The position numbers and the translations under genes were made by a program. The notes beneath the pieces were generated by a model, which saw only the letters and a list, made by a program, of their open reading frames with translations, had not been told where the DNA came from and did no database searches. DNA of 64,000 nt from Candidatus Brocadia pituitae (lineage in GTDB: Bacteria > Planctomycetota > Brocadiia > Brocadiales > Brocadiaceae), in assembly GCA_017347445.1 (NCBI GenBank), contig AP021856.1, forward strand, positions 2,488,613 through 2,552,612, given 5' to 3'. The stretch's first letter is position 1. Every line of letters starts with the position of its first letter. Positions 15,866 to 25,479 of the stretch are shown here, piece by piece.

Positions 15866-16148
15866 AACTCCCCCCATGTAGGGCGACCAGCCCGGTCGCC
15901 CTACATGGGGCGGGGGTGTATCATGGCATTATGCACACACCTCTTAATCCTATAACCTCGGTGACATCATAATGACAAGCGGGGACGTTTGTCTTACCAA
16001 TAGGGGGAATTGCAAAAGATTGAAATTCCTTAACATCGAGGACTTCGGCGACTTCCCCCCCTGTTTCCTCCCCGTAAACGGGAGGGGATTATTGTGGGTA
16101 ATTGCTATTTCTGTACCTTAAAACAGGCAGTATCTTGAGAAAATTCAA
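15866..16148. other. Intergenic hairpins, end of the duplicated block
   Basis: Holds GGGCGACC-AGCCC-GGTCGCCC (about 15883-15903), whose right part also occurs behind DUF2945 copy 1, a TTAGGATA-free run of AT text, and a CCTCCCCGTAAACGGGAGGGG hairpin around 16065. No gene seen. Confidence 0.35.
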
Positions 16149-17006
16149 ATGAGTGTCCGACTACGACAAGGAACTATTGATGACGCCAAAACCTGCGGCC
16201 TGATCTGCTACACGGCGTTTAAGGCAATCGCTGATCAGCATAACTTTCCACCCGACTTTCCCGCTCCTGAGATTACTACCACACTGTTGTCGGAGTTCCT
16301 GTCACACCCCGACATGTATGGAGTGGTCGCCGAACTCGATGGCCGGGTTGTTGGCAGTAACTTTGCCGACGAGCGTTCGATTATCGCTGGCATCGGCCCG
16401 ATCACCGTTGATCCGGGCGTGCAGGACCGCGGGATTGGACGCGAACTGATGCACCACGTCCTGGAGCGGATTGCCCGGAGACGCTTCTCTGGGTGCCGGC
16501 TAGTTCAGGCAGCCTATCATAACCGGTCGCTTTCCCTTTACACCAAGCTAGGATTCACGGCCCGCGAGCCGCTGTCGACTATGCAGGGGCCACCCTTATC
16601 CGTGCAGATTCCCGGGTACACCGTACGCCCGGCCACTGCGCGCGATCTGGAAGCCTGCAATCAGGTGTGTTTGAGCGTTCATGGTCACGACCGTAGTGGC
16701 GAGCTGCTTGATGCACTCAAGCAGGGAACTGTTGCCGTAGTCGAGCATGAAAGCCGTATTACTGGCTATACTACCGCGGTCGCATTCTTTGGCCATGCCG
16801 TGGGAGAGACGAACGAAGAGCTGAAGGCGCTCATCGGGGCGGCGACAGCGTTCCCGGGTCCCGGATTTCTCCTGCCCACCCGCAATGGTAAGCTGCTCCG
16901 CTGGTGTTTGGAGCACGGCCTGCGCGTAGTCCAGCCGATGACGCTTATGAGTGTTGGGCTCTATAATGAGCCTGCAGGGGCGTTCCTGCCATCGATCCTC
17001 TACTGA
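16149..17006 (+). CDS. Double GNAT-family acetyltransferase
   Basis: A 285-residue protein with two GNAT domains. The N-terminal one (residues 1-145) has a complete acetyl-CoA loop, VDPGVQDRGIGRELM, and the ending YHNRSLSLYTKLGFTAREP. The C-terminal one (residues about 157-280, starting YTVRPATARDLEAC) lacks an obvious loop and may serve in substrate binding. Base composition is clearly richer in G+C than in the surrounding genes, which suggests transfer. The start ATG has no strong ribosome site. Substrate unknown. Confidence 0.85.
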   Translation: MSVRLRQGTIDDAKTCGLICYTAFKAIADQHNFPPDFPAPEITTTLLSEFLSHPDMYGVVAELDGRVVGSNFADERSIIAGIGPITVDPGVQDRGIGRELMHHVLERIARRRFSGCRLVQAAYHNRSLSLYTKLGFTAREPLSTMQGPPLSVQIPGYTVRPATARDLEACNQVCLSVHGHDRSGELLDALKQGTVAVVEHESRITGYTTAVAFFGHAVGETNEELKALIGAATAFPGPGFLLPTRNGKLLRWCLEHGLRVVQPMTLMSVGLYNEPAGAFLPSILY

Positions 17007-17094
17007 GCCTGAGCCACCCGGAAACAAAGCAGAAAAGGTCCGAAGACAATTATTAGCATTTTACAAACAACGAAAATGTTGCTAAAAGCCTGGA

Positions 17095-18444
17095 TCACAT
17101 TTTTGGAGGAGAATTACGTCGAAATGCGAAGACAACCTTTGCATGTGCCGGCTTCCCGCCAATTTCAAGCACCGGATATGCCAGAATGTTTATCGATCCT
17201 GACACTGGCCGGGGGTCTGGTTTGAGATCGCGCCCTCGGCTAAATTCGATACGGTTTGCCGGATGATGTCCAAAGAAATATCCCGCTAAGACGCTGCACT
17301 TGTTAGCCTCACTTATATCAACTGGCCACCACTTGCCTTCGGTGTAAAATTCAACCCAGCAATGATAGCCGTCAATGCCACCTTCATCACGCTCAGATGC
17401 AATTGCCGCCCCGACAGCAAAACGCGCCGGAATACCAACCGCCCGGCACAAGGCGATGAAGAAGGCATGGAAATCAGAACAGTTGCCGCTGCGTGTATTG
17501 CAGGCATATACGGCATCGCCATGGCCCCAGCCTTGACCATACTTGGCATATCGAAAATTGTCGATTATATAGTCGTAAAACGCCCTTGCACGGACAAGAT
17601 CTCCTGTCTTGCCTGCGATGATTGAATTGGCCAGTTTCCAAAACGTTTGTTCGTTCGGCACAAGAGATTCCGGCTGAAGATATTTTTTCACATCAGATGA
17701 TTCTGCATCATACACTCCTTTTTCAAGACGCTGCACCTGAAACCGCATGGTAACATACCGACCGCTGTGCTCCGGGCCGAGTTTCATAAAAAGAATGCGA
17801 TTGCCATATTCAGACTCATGCAGTATTTCATACCGTACAGGGGCCGTTATTGTCATGACGTTAATGGTCTGAAATGCATCGGATGTCGGTAAAGGCAGCC
17901 ACAGAGAGGCGAAATCCCCGATCTCTGGTAAAATCGTACGATAGATAAACTCAAATTCATCCCTGCCGGCTATTACCCCCAGTAATTCCGGCGCAGCTGC
18001 GTCCACTTCAACGCGGTGCCACGTTTCATCCTTTCGCTGTTTCCATACATACAAGGGCTTTCCATTAATCTTGTGAACGGTCGTTTCCGTCACAACCATT
18101 TCGCCCGGATCGCCATAAAGAAAAAAATCCACGTCATAAACATTTCCATCAGGACAAGCCAGGTCAACGCATGCAAAATGGACACCCGGCTCCAGCGTAG
18201 CCAAATACTCTGTATGAACACGCACTAGCTTCAGTTTGAGTTCTTTTCCTTCAAAAGAAAGTCTGAAACACCCCTCACCAAGACGACTTTGCTCATCGAT
18301 ATGTACTTCTATTCCTTCCTGTATATCTCTGGTAACAGGAGATAGGAGTGCAGACTTATCTTCCGTCTCCTGTTGCAGTATATTACAGCCTGAAATACAT
18401 ATACAGGCAATCAGTGCTGCCGATACCATTTTTCGCAGGTTCAT
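17095..18444 (-). CDS. Transglutaminase-like (cysteine protease fold) lipoprotein
   Basis: A roughly 449-residue envelope lipoprotein. The signal peptide ends in the lipobox ISGC. The N-terminal 250 residues form beta-rich domains of unknown family; the C-terminal part is a transglutaminase-like domain with the triad visible as SGNCSDFHAFF (Cys), GYHCWVEFY (His) and WWPVDIS (Asp). Such proteins act as peptidases or amide-bond enzymes in the cell envelope. I place the start at the ATG at 18444 behind AAAGAGAGAATT; a TTG five codons upstream is less likely. It is monocistronic. Confidence 0.85.
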   Translation of the reverse strand: MNLRKMVSAALIACICISGCNILQQETEDKSALLSPVTRDIQEGIEVHIDEQSRLGEGCFRLSFEGKELKLKLVRVHTEYLATLEPGVHFACVDLACPDGNVYDVDFFLYGDPGEMVVTETTVHKINGKPLYVWKQRKDETWHRVEVDAAAPELLGVIAGRDEFEFIYRTILPEIGDFASLWLPLPTSDAFQTINVMTITAPVRYEILHESEYGNRILFMKLGPEHSGRYVTMRFQVQRLEKGVYDAESSDVKKYLQPESLVPNEQTFWKLANSIIAGKTGDLVRARAFYDYIIDNFRYAKYGQGWGHGDAVYACNTRSGNCSDFHAFFIALCRAVGIPARFAVGAAIASERDEGGIDGYHCWVEFYTEGKWWPVDISEANKCSVLAGYFFGHHPANRIEFSRGRDLKPDPRPVSGSINILAYPVLEIGGKPAHAKVVFAFRRNSPPKM

Positions 18445-18843
18445 AATTCTCTCTTTCAATTATCAATGATTTCTGCTCAGTTCGATGATAAACCAACCAT
18501 GAATATAATTGCAAGTATTTCTTTTTTCTTCTACGATTCTGCTGCACTCAACAAAAAAGGGAGTAATTTATTTTTTAAATATTTTTCAATATTTACAAGA
18601 AATGTCGTACAGGACAGAGGCACGGCATTTGTCCGATTTGGTATGAATGCGTTCATGACAATTATAACAAATGCCTCGCTCCTACTTTTTCAAAAGGAAC
18701 GTTGTTACAATGCAATGAATTTTAGGTGTTCTGCGAAGATAAATCTTCACTGGAAATTTTTATCATAATAGTTTATAACCTTATTTGAAAAAAATAGCAA
18801 CTATCCGGTAAAACACGTATAAATACTCCTGAGAAGCAACGCA
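18445..18843. other. Intergenic region with decayed repeat
   Basis: No supported gene. The stretch 18600-18710 contains GGCATTTGT/ACAAATGCC and the text AATGCCTCGCTCCTACTTTT TCAAAAGGAAC, which resembles the right end of the element at 36069-36235 (AATGCTTCGCCCCTACTTTT TCAAAAAAC). It is probably an old, decayed copy. Confidence 0.4.
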
Positions 18844-20433
18844 ATGTACGATCTGACAAATTTTACCATCCAGGACATGACCCAGTGCGGAGACGCGCTG
18901 GAGCATCTTGGGTATAAAGCGAAAAACCTAGAAGAGCTGGCGGATTCGATAGTTCGTTATTTTTACGAACACCTTATTGACAAACGAACCGGAGTAAAAT
19001 CTTCTGCGCTGGTACGTTTTTTCATGACGTATCCTTATGAAAGTCTTGAAGAAACATTACGTCAGTTAGCGAACAATATCGCGGGAGAACGTTCTTTGAC
19101 TAAGTCTACGTGTTGCTTAGTCCTCCTGGCAACCACGGGACAGAAGCCTGAGTGGAATGTGAGGGAATTTTCCAAAGGACACCGCGTCATCCCACTCGTA
19201 GACAAGCAAACGGCTGAACAACATCCCATGATTGCACAATTAGTTTACCAGTTAGGGATCGATATGAACAATGTACTCAATCCTCACCCTACACCAGAGA
19301 TTGAACTGGAAAGTAAGATATTTAATGTATTTCACGTGCCCGATGCCCTGGGAAGCCCCCACATTCCGGCGCAGAATGAATTCGTGATCCCGTTTGGAAT
19401 TAAATCGGCCTTGGGATTTGGCAGTATGTTGCCGACGGGTAATTTATTTACGGTGGTTATTTTTTCAAAAACACGGGTGCCAGGAAATACAGCGGAGATG
19501 TTCAAATATCTCGCCCTGAATGCGAGGATGGCGGTATTGCCGTTTGTATCAAAAAAGATCTACATAAACGAGAAGGCCGTGCTTGACGAAACCGAGAGAC
19601 TCAGGTCGATCATTGCCACACAAACAAGCTTGTTGAGTGTCTACAAAAAAACCGCTGTTCGTCAGTCCAGACGGCTGGAGGGCTTTTCATGGAAATTTAC
19701 GTTGTCCCTGGCGAAATTTACCAAAAAGGCATGGCTCTACCTTTCTTTGTCAACCGCATCATCCTTCTTTTTGTATGTGTTCTATACGACGCATATCGAA
19801 TTTATGTTGCATGTTGCTGCAATTCCGCTTGAAGTATTGCTAGGCGCCTTATTAATAGAAAGGCTTTTAGAAAGGAAAGAGAAGGCAGAAAAATTCAATA
19901 AATTGATGTACATAAAGAGTTACCTGTATCGGTCAGAGATGCGCGACCTTTTTATTACCAATTTTAGCTCATTAAAATTTCCGGTAATAACCATGTCGAA
20001 AATCAAAAATGCAAGTTTAGAAGAATTAAAGCAGATGCGCAGCGGTGCGGATCACCTGGAATATTTTTCTCTGGACGCAATGGAATTGGTGATTGGAGAG
20101 TATGTTTCAGCCTACCAGGTATTTCGCGACTTTATGGATCGTGCAAGCACGTACGGTATAGACAGTCTTTTTCAGGATATGATTTATATTTTGCATTTCA
20201 TTCAGGATGTTAAATTGTTTCGGCAAGCGAATCCTGATAAGCCGTTCATCTACGAAGCACAGGAACATCCTTTTTTAATGGAAAAAGCAAAAAAGGTTTT
20301 GGGGGATGGTACCCAGAAATTTCTTGATTATATGATTGAGTTAAAAGAAAAAAAGCCGGATCTATTCTACGACCTCTTAAACGACTACGAATTATCGTCA
20401 CACAGAATGACCCCTATCATGAGTAAACGATAA
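18844..20433 (+). CDS. Membrane protein with N-terminal sensor-like domain, unknown
   Basis: A 529-residue protein with no output domain I recognise. The first 240 residues resemble a GAF-like input domain seen at the N-terminus of some cyanobacterial and planctomycete signalling proteins (ALEHLGYKAKNLEELADSIV, then ALVRFFMTYPYESLEETL). Next come a short coiled coil (residues about 240-280) and two adjacent membrane helices (about 295-345), then a helical cytoplasmic domain of about 180 residues. No kinase, GGDEF or methyl-accepting motif is seen. Start is ATG at 18844. It is monocistronic, pointing in the opposite direction from its left neighbour. Confidence 0.7.
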   Translation: MYDLTNFTIQDMTQCGDALEHLGYKAKNLEELADSIVRYFYEHLIDKRTGVKSSALVRFFMTYPYESLEETLRQLANNIAGERSLTKSTCCLVLLATTGQKPEWNVREFSKGHRVIPLVDKQTAEQHPMIAQLVYQLGIDMNNVLNPHPTPEIELESKIFNVFHVPDALGSPHIPAQNEFVIPFGIKSALGFGSMLPTGNLFTVVIFSKTRVPGNTAEMFKYLALNARMAVLPFVSKKIYINEKAVLDETERLRSIIATQTSLLSVYKKTAVRQSRRLEGFSWKFTLSLAKFTKKAWLYLSLSTASSFFLYVFYTTHIEFMLHVAAIPLEVLLGALLIERLLERKEKAEKFNKLMYIKSYLYRSEMRDLFITNFSSLKFPVITMSKIKNASLEELKQMRSGADHLEYFSLDAMELVIGEYVSAYQVFRDFMDRASTYGIDSLFQDMIYILHFIQDVKLFRQANPDKPFIYEAQEHPFLMEKAKKVLGDGTQKFLDYMIELKEKKPDLFYDLLNDYELSSHRMTPIMSKR

Positions 20434-20662
20434 AAGGTGCTCCTCCTGTTTCACCTAAAAACAATAATTCACCGTCATTCTAAGACCCTTACTTTATGTC
20501 ATCCTGAGCACCTTCATTCCGATCATTGTAAACTCCGTGAGGAATCTGATCTTGACGTAACCCCTGGTCTTTGGTTCGGGGTAATAGTTTTATTATCCCT
20601 TGCGAGCCAGAGGCTCACAGATGTTTCATTACACAATACCACACCGTAGCGATTAGGCAATC
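20434..20662. other. Convergent intergenic region
   Basis: Lies between two genes that point at each other. It carries CACCGTCATTCTAAGACCC and TGTCATCCTGAGCACC, fragments of the same kind of GTCATTCTGAG repeat seen at 10745-10771. No terminator with a clear T-run is seen. Confidence 0.3.
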
Positions 20663-22006
20663 CTATACCATAACACGCCTCCATCTTCCTCTTTTATACA
20701 GAAGGTACATAGCAATGGCACGGATAATCCAGTCAATTACTGCACCAAACCATACGCCTGCCAGTCCCCATTGGAGCGTAATACCAAAGAGATACGCCAG
20801 GGGGACGTGGAGACACAACGTGCCGACAATTGCCACAATCATGGGACTCACGGTATCGCCTGCGCCCCGAAGTCCGCCGGCATAGACCATATAGACAGCT
20901 AACGCAGGCTGTTCAATAGCAGAAATCATGAGGCAAAAGGCAGCCAGAGAATGCACTTTATCTTCGGGTTGAAATAACCCGGTTATTTGCAGAGGAAAGA
21001 AAAGAAAGATCAAGGCAAAAAATCCCATCAAACCTAAGGCAAAATAACAACAACGTTTCATGCTGAGCAATGCCAGGTTAATATTCTTCGCTCCAAGGCT
21101 CTGTCCCACCAAAGTAGCCGTTGACACAGCAAGAGCAAACCCCGGCATGAATGAAACCGATTCGATACGAAGGGCAATTTCGTGTGCAGCCAGGGGCACA
21201 GTGCCGAGAATTGCAACAACTTTGGTAAAAAACAAAAATCCCATCTGGGTTAAAAAGGTATCGATAGCAGCCGGGATAGAGATGCGGATAATTCTCTTAA
21301 ACGATTCGAGATGTAATCGGGTTATCTGTTTCATGGAGATCATCATAACAGACCCTTTCGTAAAGAGTTTTGCCAAAAGTAAACCAGTACCAACCATATA
21401 GGCAATTACCGTAGCACACCCTACTCCAAAAACACCTAATTTCGGAAATGGTCCTATTCCAAAGATTAATAACCAATTAAACAGAATATTCAAGATATTA
21501 ACGACCAGCGTTACCTTCATTGATGTCTTGGTATCGCCGGCTCCACGCAGTATTCCGCTGCATGCGAGCATAATGAGCCGAAACACCAGAAAACCGCAGA
21601 CAATCTGCAGATACCCGACTCCAAGATCCACAACGACAGGCTCTGCACTCATGAAAACCAGCAGCTTTCTTGCGAAAAGAACAAAAAATGGGGAGACGAA
21701 GACGCCCAGGAAAAAAGACAGGGCAATAGACTGCGCTGCTATCAACTGCGCTGAGCCAATTTCTTTTGCCCCGACATGCCTTGCAATAATACTTGCTGAA
21801 CCAATATTAAGGGAAGAGAAGACGATGGAGATAATAAAAAAAATGGTGCTTGACAGTCCAACAGCAGCTATAGCGGCGGTTCCCAGACATACCACCATAA
21901 TAGTGTCTGAAATGAAAACCGTCATATGCAAAATGTTTTCGATGATTAACGGAATGCTTAACTTAATAATGTTTTTATTCAGATTATTTTCGGTGAGCTC
22001 GAGCAT
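20663..22006 (-). CDS. MATE family efflux protein
   Basis: A 447-residue inner-membrane exporter of the MATE family (NorM/DinF-like), with about 12 helices in two similar halves. The first helix region reads LSIPLIIENILHMTVFISDTIMV, and the second half has PAAIDTFLTQMGFLFFTKVV and GAGDTVSPM, the repeated G-x-G-D-T segment seen in both halves (GAGDTKTSM near residue 150). Members expel cationic drugs using sodium or proton gradients. Start ATG follows CTGGAGGAGT. Possible last gene of the minus-strand string, 214 bases after glgC. Confidence 0.92.
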   Translation of the reverse strand: MLELTENNLNKNIIKLSIPLIIENILHMTVFISDTIMVVCLGTAAIAAVGLSSTIFFIISIVFSSLNIGSASIIARHVGAKEIGSAQLIAAQSIALSFFLGVFVSPFFVLFARKLLVFMSAEPVVVDLGVGYLQIVCGFLVFRLIMLACSGILRGAGDTKTSMKVTLVVNILNILFNWLLIFGIGPFPKLGVFGVGCATVIAYMVGTGLLLAKLFTKGSVMMISMKQITRLHLESFKRIIRISIPAAIDTFLTQMGFLFFTKVVAILGTVPLAAHEIALRIESVSFMPGFALAVSTATLVGQSLGAKNINLALLSMKRCCYFALGLMGFFALIFLFFPLQITGLFQPEDKVHSLAAFCLMISAIEQPALAVYMVYAGGLRGAGDTVSPMIVAIVGTLCLHVPLAYLFGITLQWGLAGVWFGAVIDWIIRAIAMYLLYKRGRWRRVMV

Positions 22007-22220
22007 ACTCCTCCAGATAAGTTTTATTTTTGGAAAAACAAGGCTCGTGTATTATAAAAACATAATTTAAAAAGCAAAATACAAAAAACAGATTTCCTGG
22101 AAGCGGCAAGACCGAAAAAAAACAGGGTTGTGGTACTTAATGTGAAGAGGCGAGATAATAGAGAAAATGTGATATTTTCGGTGGAGAGACAAACGCTGCC
22201 ATAGGTTCTCATCGTAATAA

Positions 22221-23465
22221 TCAAAGCAAAGGTAACTCCTTGGGGACTACAACAATGCCTCTTTCTGTTACGGTAAACTGCCTGGCATCTTCTTCAGGAT
22301 TGTACCCGATCTGCTTCCCATCAGGGACAATGACCGATTTATCAATAATGGTATTTCGAATTTTGACATTTTTACCGATCCGAACCCCCTCCATGATGAT
22401 TGAATCATAAACTTCAGAATGATCTTCGATTCTCACGTTTGGTGATATAACGGATTTTTCCACGCGTGCCCCGCTGATAATACATCCGTTGGAAACCAGA
22501 GAACTCAGAACCATGCCGCATCTTCCCCCGTGGAATTGTTCCGAAAACACGGTTTTTGCGGGAGGGTATTGTTCATAATACGTGCGAATTGGCCAGGAAG
22601 TGTCGTACAGGTTAAAAATAGGTTCTACCTGCACAAGATCCATATTCGCATCCCAGTATGCATCAAGCGTCCCAATGTCCCTCCAATACTTCACCGCTTT
22701 GTTATTTTTATCATTAAATATATATGCAAACAAGCGACCATTATTGATCATTGACGGAATAATGTTCTTTCCAAAATCATGGCTGGTATCTTGTTTTGCG
22801 TCTCCAATCACCTGTTTTATTAATACTTCCGTATTGAACAGGTATATTCCCATGGATACCAGCGCCACATGGGGATTTGTTGGCATCGGCGTTGGATGAG
22901 CTGGTTTTTCCACAAAATCCGTAATTTGCAACTCGTTATCAATCGTTACAATTCCAAAACGACTCGCTTCATGTAAGGGAACCTCTATGCAGGGGATGGT
23001 TACATCTGCCTGCTTTGATTCATGGTATGTTATTAATTCACGATAATCCATTTTATAAATATGGTCACCGGCCAGGATCAACACTTTTTCTGGTCTTTCC
23101 CTTTCTAATACGTAAATATTTTGATGTACGGCGTCGGCTGTCCCCTGGTACCACAAATCACTTGTTCTTTTTTGCGGTGGTATGCTTTCAATAAATTCAC
23201 CTAATTCATAATTACCAATATTCCACCCGATGCGTAAATGTCTGTCCAGGGAGTAAGATTTATACTGCGTCAAGACAGAAATCTTCTTCAGGCCAGAATT
23301 CAGACAATTACTTAAGGGAAAATCAATAATACGATAGATGCCGCCAAAGGGAACTGCTGGTTTTGCCCTGTCTTTTGTCAGTGGGTAGAGACGTTCGCCC
23401 TGCCCACCGGCAAGCAATAACACCAGCACTTTTTCAGCTTTGTCATAAATAAAAAGAGGGGACAT
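22221..23465 (-). CDS. glgC: Glucose-1-phosphate adenylyltransferase (ADP-glucose synthase)
   Basis: Makes ADP-glucose from glucose-1-phosphate and ATP for glycogen synthesis. At 414 residues it has the family length. The nucleotide-binding start [26 protein letters not shown], the catalytic DHIYKMDY and FVEKP segments, and a C-terminal left-handed beta-helix (repeated hydrophobic hexads such as [14 protein letters not shown]) are present. It is the last gene of polA-coaE-rho-glgC, 37 bases behind rho. No strong ribosome site was seen before the ATG. Confidence 0.94.
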   Translation of the reverse strand: MSPLFIYDKAEKVLVLLLAGGQGERLYPLTKDRAKPAVPFGGIYRIIDFPLSNCLNSGLKKISVLTQYKSYSLDRHLRIGWNIGNYELGEFIESIPPQKRTSDLWYQGTADAVHQNIYVLERERPEKVLILAGDHIYKMDYRELITYHESKQADVTIPCIEVPLHEASRFGIVTIDNELQITDFVEKPAHPTPMPTNPHVALVSMGIYLFNTEVLIKQVIGDAKQDTSHDFGKNIIPSMINNGRLFAYIFNDKNNKAVKYWRDIGTLDAYWDANMDLVQVEPIFNLYDTSWPIRTYYEQYPPAKTVFSEQFHGGRCGMVLSSLVSNGCIISGARVEKSVISPNVRIEDHSEVYDSIIMEGVRIGKNVKIRNTIIDKSVIVPDGKQIGYNPEEDARQFTVTERGIVVVPKELPLL

Positions 23466-23502
23466 ATGGTGTTTTTATATATTCCAAAATAAAAGAAATT
23501 CA

Positions 23503-24837
23503 TTACGTAATATTCATCGTCATGAGGAATTCGGCATTGGTCTTTGTTTTCGCCAATCTGTTTTTCAGCAATTCCATGGCCTCGACAGGATTCATTTCGT
23601 TAAGCACCTTTCGAAGCATCCACATGCGTTTAATTTCCTCCGCATTTACAATCAACTCTTCTTTCCGGGTACCAGAGCGGGTAATGTCTATAGCAGGAAA
23701 CAATCTGCGATCTGCCAATTTTCTGTCCAGATGCAGTTCCATATTCCCCGTGCCTTTAAACTCCTCAAAGATCACCTCATCCATCCTGCTTCCGGTATCG
23801 ATTAATGCGGTTGCAATAATCGTAAGGCTTCCACCTTCTTCAATATTTCTTGCTGCGCCAAAAAACCTCTTCGGTTTTTGCAGAGCACTGGCATCCACAC
23901 CACCAGAGAGGATCTTTCCACTATGAGGGACCTCAGTATTGTACGCCCTCGCCAACCTCGTAATAGAATCAAGGAGCACGACAACGTCCCTACCATATTC
24001 CACCATCCGTTTTGCCTTTTCAATCACCATCTCAGCCACCTGAATGTGCCGGCTTGCTGGTTCATCAAATGTTGAACCAATAACTTCGGCTTCCACGGAT
24101 CTGTCCATATCAGTTACCTCTTCCGGACGTTCATCAATGAGCAGGATAATCAAATACACTTCAGGATGATTCTTGGTAATACTGTTTGCAATCTTTTGTA
24201 ATAAAACGGTTTTTCCTGTTCTGGGGGGAGCAACGATCAGCCCCCTTTGGCCCTTTCCGATAGGGGTAACCAGATCCATAATCCTTGTTTCAAGTTCTGT
24301 CGGGTTTTTTTCTAAAAATATTCTTTCCGTGGGGTGTAAAGGAGTTAAATCATCGAAGACTATCTTTTCCCCCATGATTTCTGGATTCTCAAAATTGATC
24401 GCCTCTACCCGCAACAAAGCAAAATACCGTTCTGTATCCTTCGGTGGTCTGATCTGCCCGGACACAACGACTCCTGTCCTGATGCCGAATCGGCGAATCT
24501 GGGAAGGAGAGATATAGATGTCATCGGGGCAAGGCAAATAATTGTAATCCGGTGACCGCAAAAATCCAAATCCTTCCGGAAGCACCTCAACTACCCCTTC
24601 CCCATACATAAGACCGTTCTGATTAACCCGCTCTTTCAGAATTTTAAAAATCAAGTCTTGCTTCTTCAGTCCGGTATACTCTTTAATCCCTTCACTTTTT
24701 GCGGTTTCCTGCAGTTCCTTAATGGTCATTTTCTGCAATTCGGTAATATGCATCTCACCGCGTTTAATTTCTTCGTATTTTTCATTTGTTTCCTGATCTA
24801 CAATCACAGGTTCCTTTCTCCCATTTGCAGTCGCCAT
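23503..24837 (-). CDS. rho: Transcription termination factor Rho
   Basis: Hexameric RNA helicase that ends transcription. At 444 residues it shows the N-terminal Rho_N helix bundle ([19 protein letters not shown]), the RNA-binding cold-shock-like domain ([20 protein letters not shown]), Walker A ([15 protein letters not shown]), Walker B region ([18 protein letters not shown]) and the Q/R-loop regions ([28 protein letters not shown]). The first 28 residues are a short extension. A strong ribosome site (GAAGGAGGG) precedes the ATG. It begins 30 bases after coaE. Confidence 0.97.
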   Translation of the reverse strand: MATANGRKEPVIVDQETNEKYEEIKRGEMHITELQKMTIKELQETAKSEGIKEYTGLKKQDLIFKILKERVNQNGLMYGEGVVEVLPEGFGFLRSPDYNYLPCPDDIYISPSQIRRFGIRTGVVVSGQIRPPKDTERYFALLRVEAINFENPEIMGEKIVFDDLTPLHPTERIFLEKNPTELETRIMDLVTPIGKGQRGLIVAPPRTGKTVLLQKIANSITKNHPEVYLIILLIDERPEEVTDMDRSVEAEVIGSTFDEPASRHIQVAEMVIEKAKRMVEYGRDVVVLLDSITRLARAYNTEVPHSGKILSGGVDASALQKPKRFFGAARNIEEGGSLTIIATALIDTGSRMDEVIFEEFKGTGNMELHLDRKLADRRLFPAIDITRSGTRKEELIVNAEEIKRMWMLRKVLNEMNPVEAMELLKNRLAKTKTNAEFLMTMNIT

Positions 24838-24867
24838 GCACTGTTCCCTCCTTCAAATAATTGAGAA

Positions 24868-25479
24868 TTACCTTTTCTCCAGATAAATTTGCCAGAATTC
24901 TTTTATTTGCCTGTACGTGTTTTCTTCAGTAAAATTATTGTCAACAACATAATCTGCCTTCTTTTTCTTGTCTTCTAAACTCATTTGAAAACGTTCCCTT
25001 CGTTCTAATTCATCAATCTGCCAGTGTCGGCTGATTGTGCTACGGCACACCCTGTGATCTCTCCCGGTATTTACAAAAATAACAAAATCACACAGTAAGG
25101 AAAGATCAGACTCCTCTAATAATGCTGCATCAATAACAATAGCCTTGCGACGTCCCCGGTTTTCAATCTCGCCTATCTTCGATCGTATCTGTTCAATAAC
25201 AATGGGGTGCAGGATACTACAGAGGTCATCTAAGCTGGTCTTGTCCTGAAACACGATCCCCGCCAGCCGTGCACGGTCTATCTTGTCATAGGTGTCCAAG
25301 ATGCTCTTTCCAAACCTTTCTATGATTTTCGCTTTTATATCTTTTTTAAGGAAGAGCTTATGGCACATTACATCGGCATCAATAACTTCTGCACCTAATG
25401 AAGCCAGCATACGGGCAATGGTGCTTTTTCCGCTTGATATCCCACCAGTTATGCCAATAATCTTTGGTTTTGAGTTCAC
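24868..25479 (-). CDS. coaE: Dephospho-CoA kinase
   Basis: Last step of coenzyme A synthesis, phosphorylating dephospho-CoA with ATP. The 203-residue protein starts with the P-loop IGITGGISSGKSTIARML and has the LID/CoA segments (DADVMCHKLF, VFQDKTSLDDLCSILHPIV). It starts with GTG, whose last bases form the polA stop codon (GTGA overlap), so it is translationally coupled to polA. Confidence 0.95.
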   Translation of the reverse strand: MNSKPKIIGITGGISSGKSTIARMLASLGAEVIDADVMCHKLFLKKDIKAKIIERFGKSILDTYDKIDRARLAGIVFQDKTSLDDLCSILHPIVIEQIRSKIGEIENRGRRKAIVIDAALLEESDLSLLCDFVIFVNTGRDHRVCRSTISRHWQIDELERRERFQMSLEDKKKKADYVVDNNFTEENTYRQIKEFWQIYLEKR

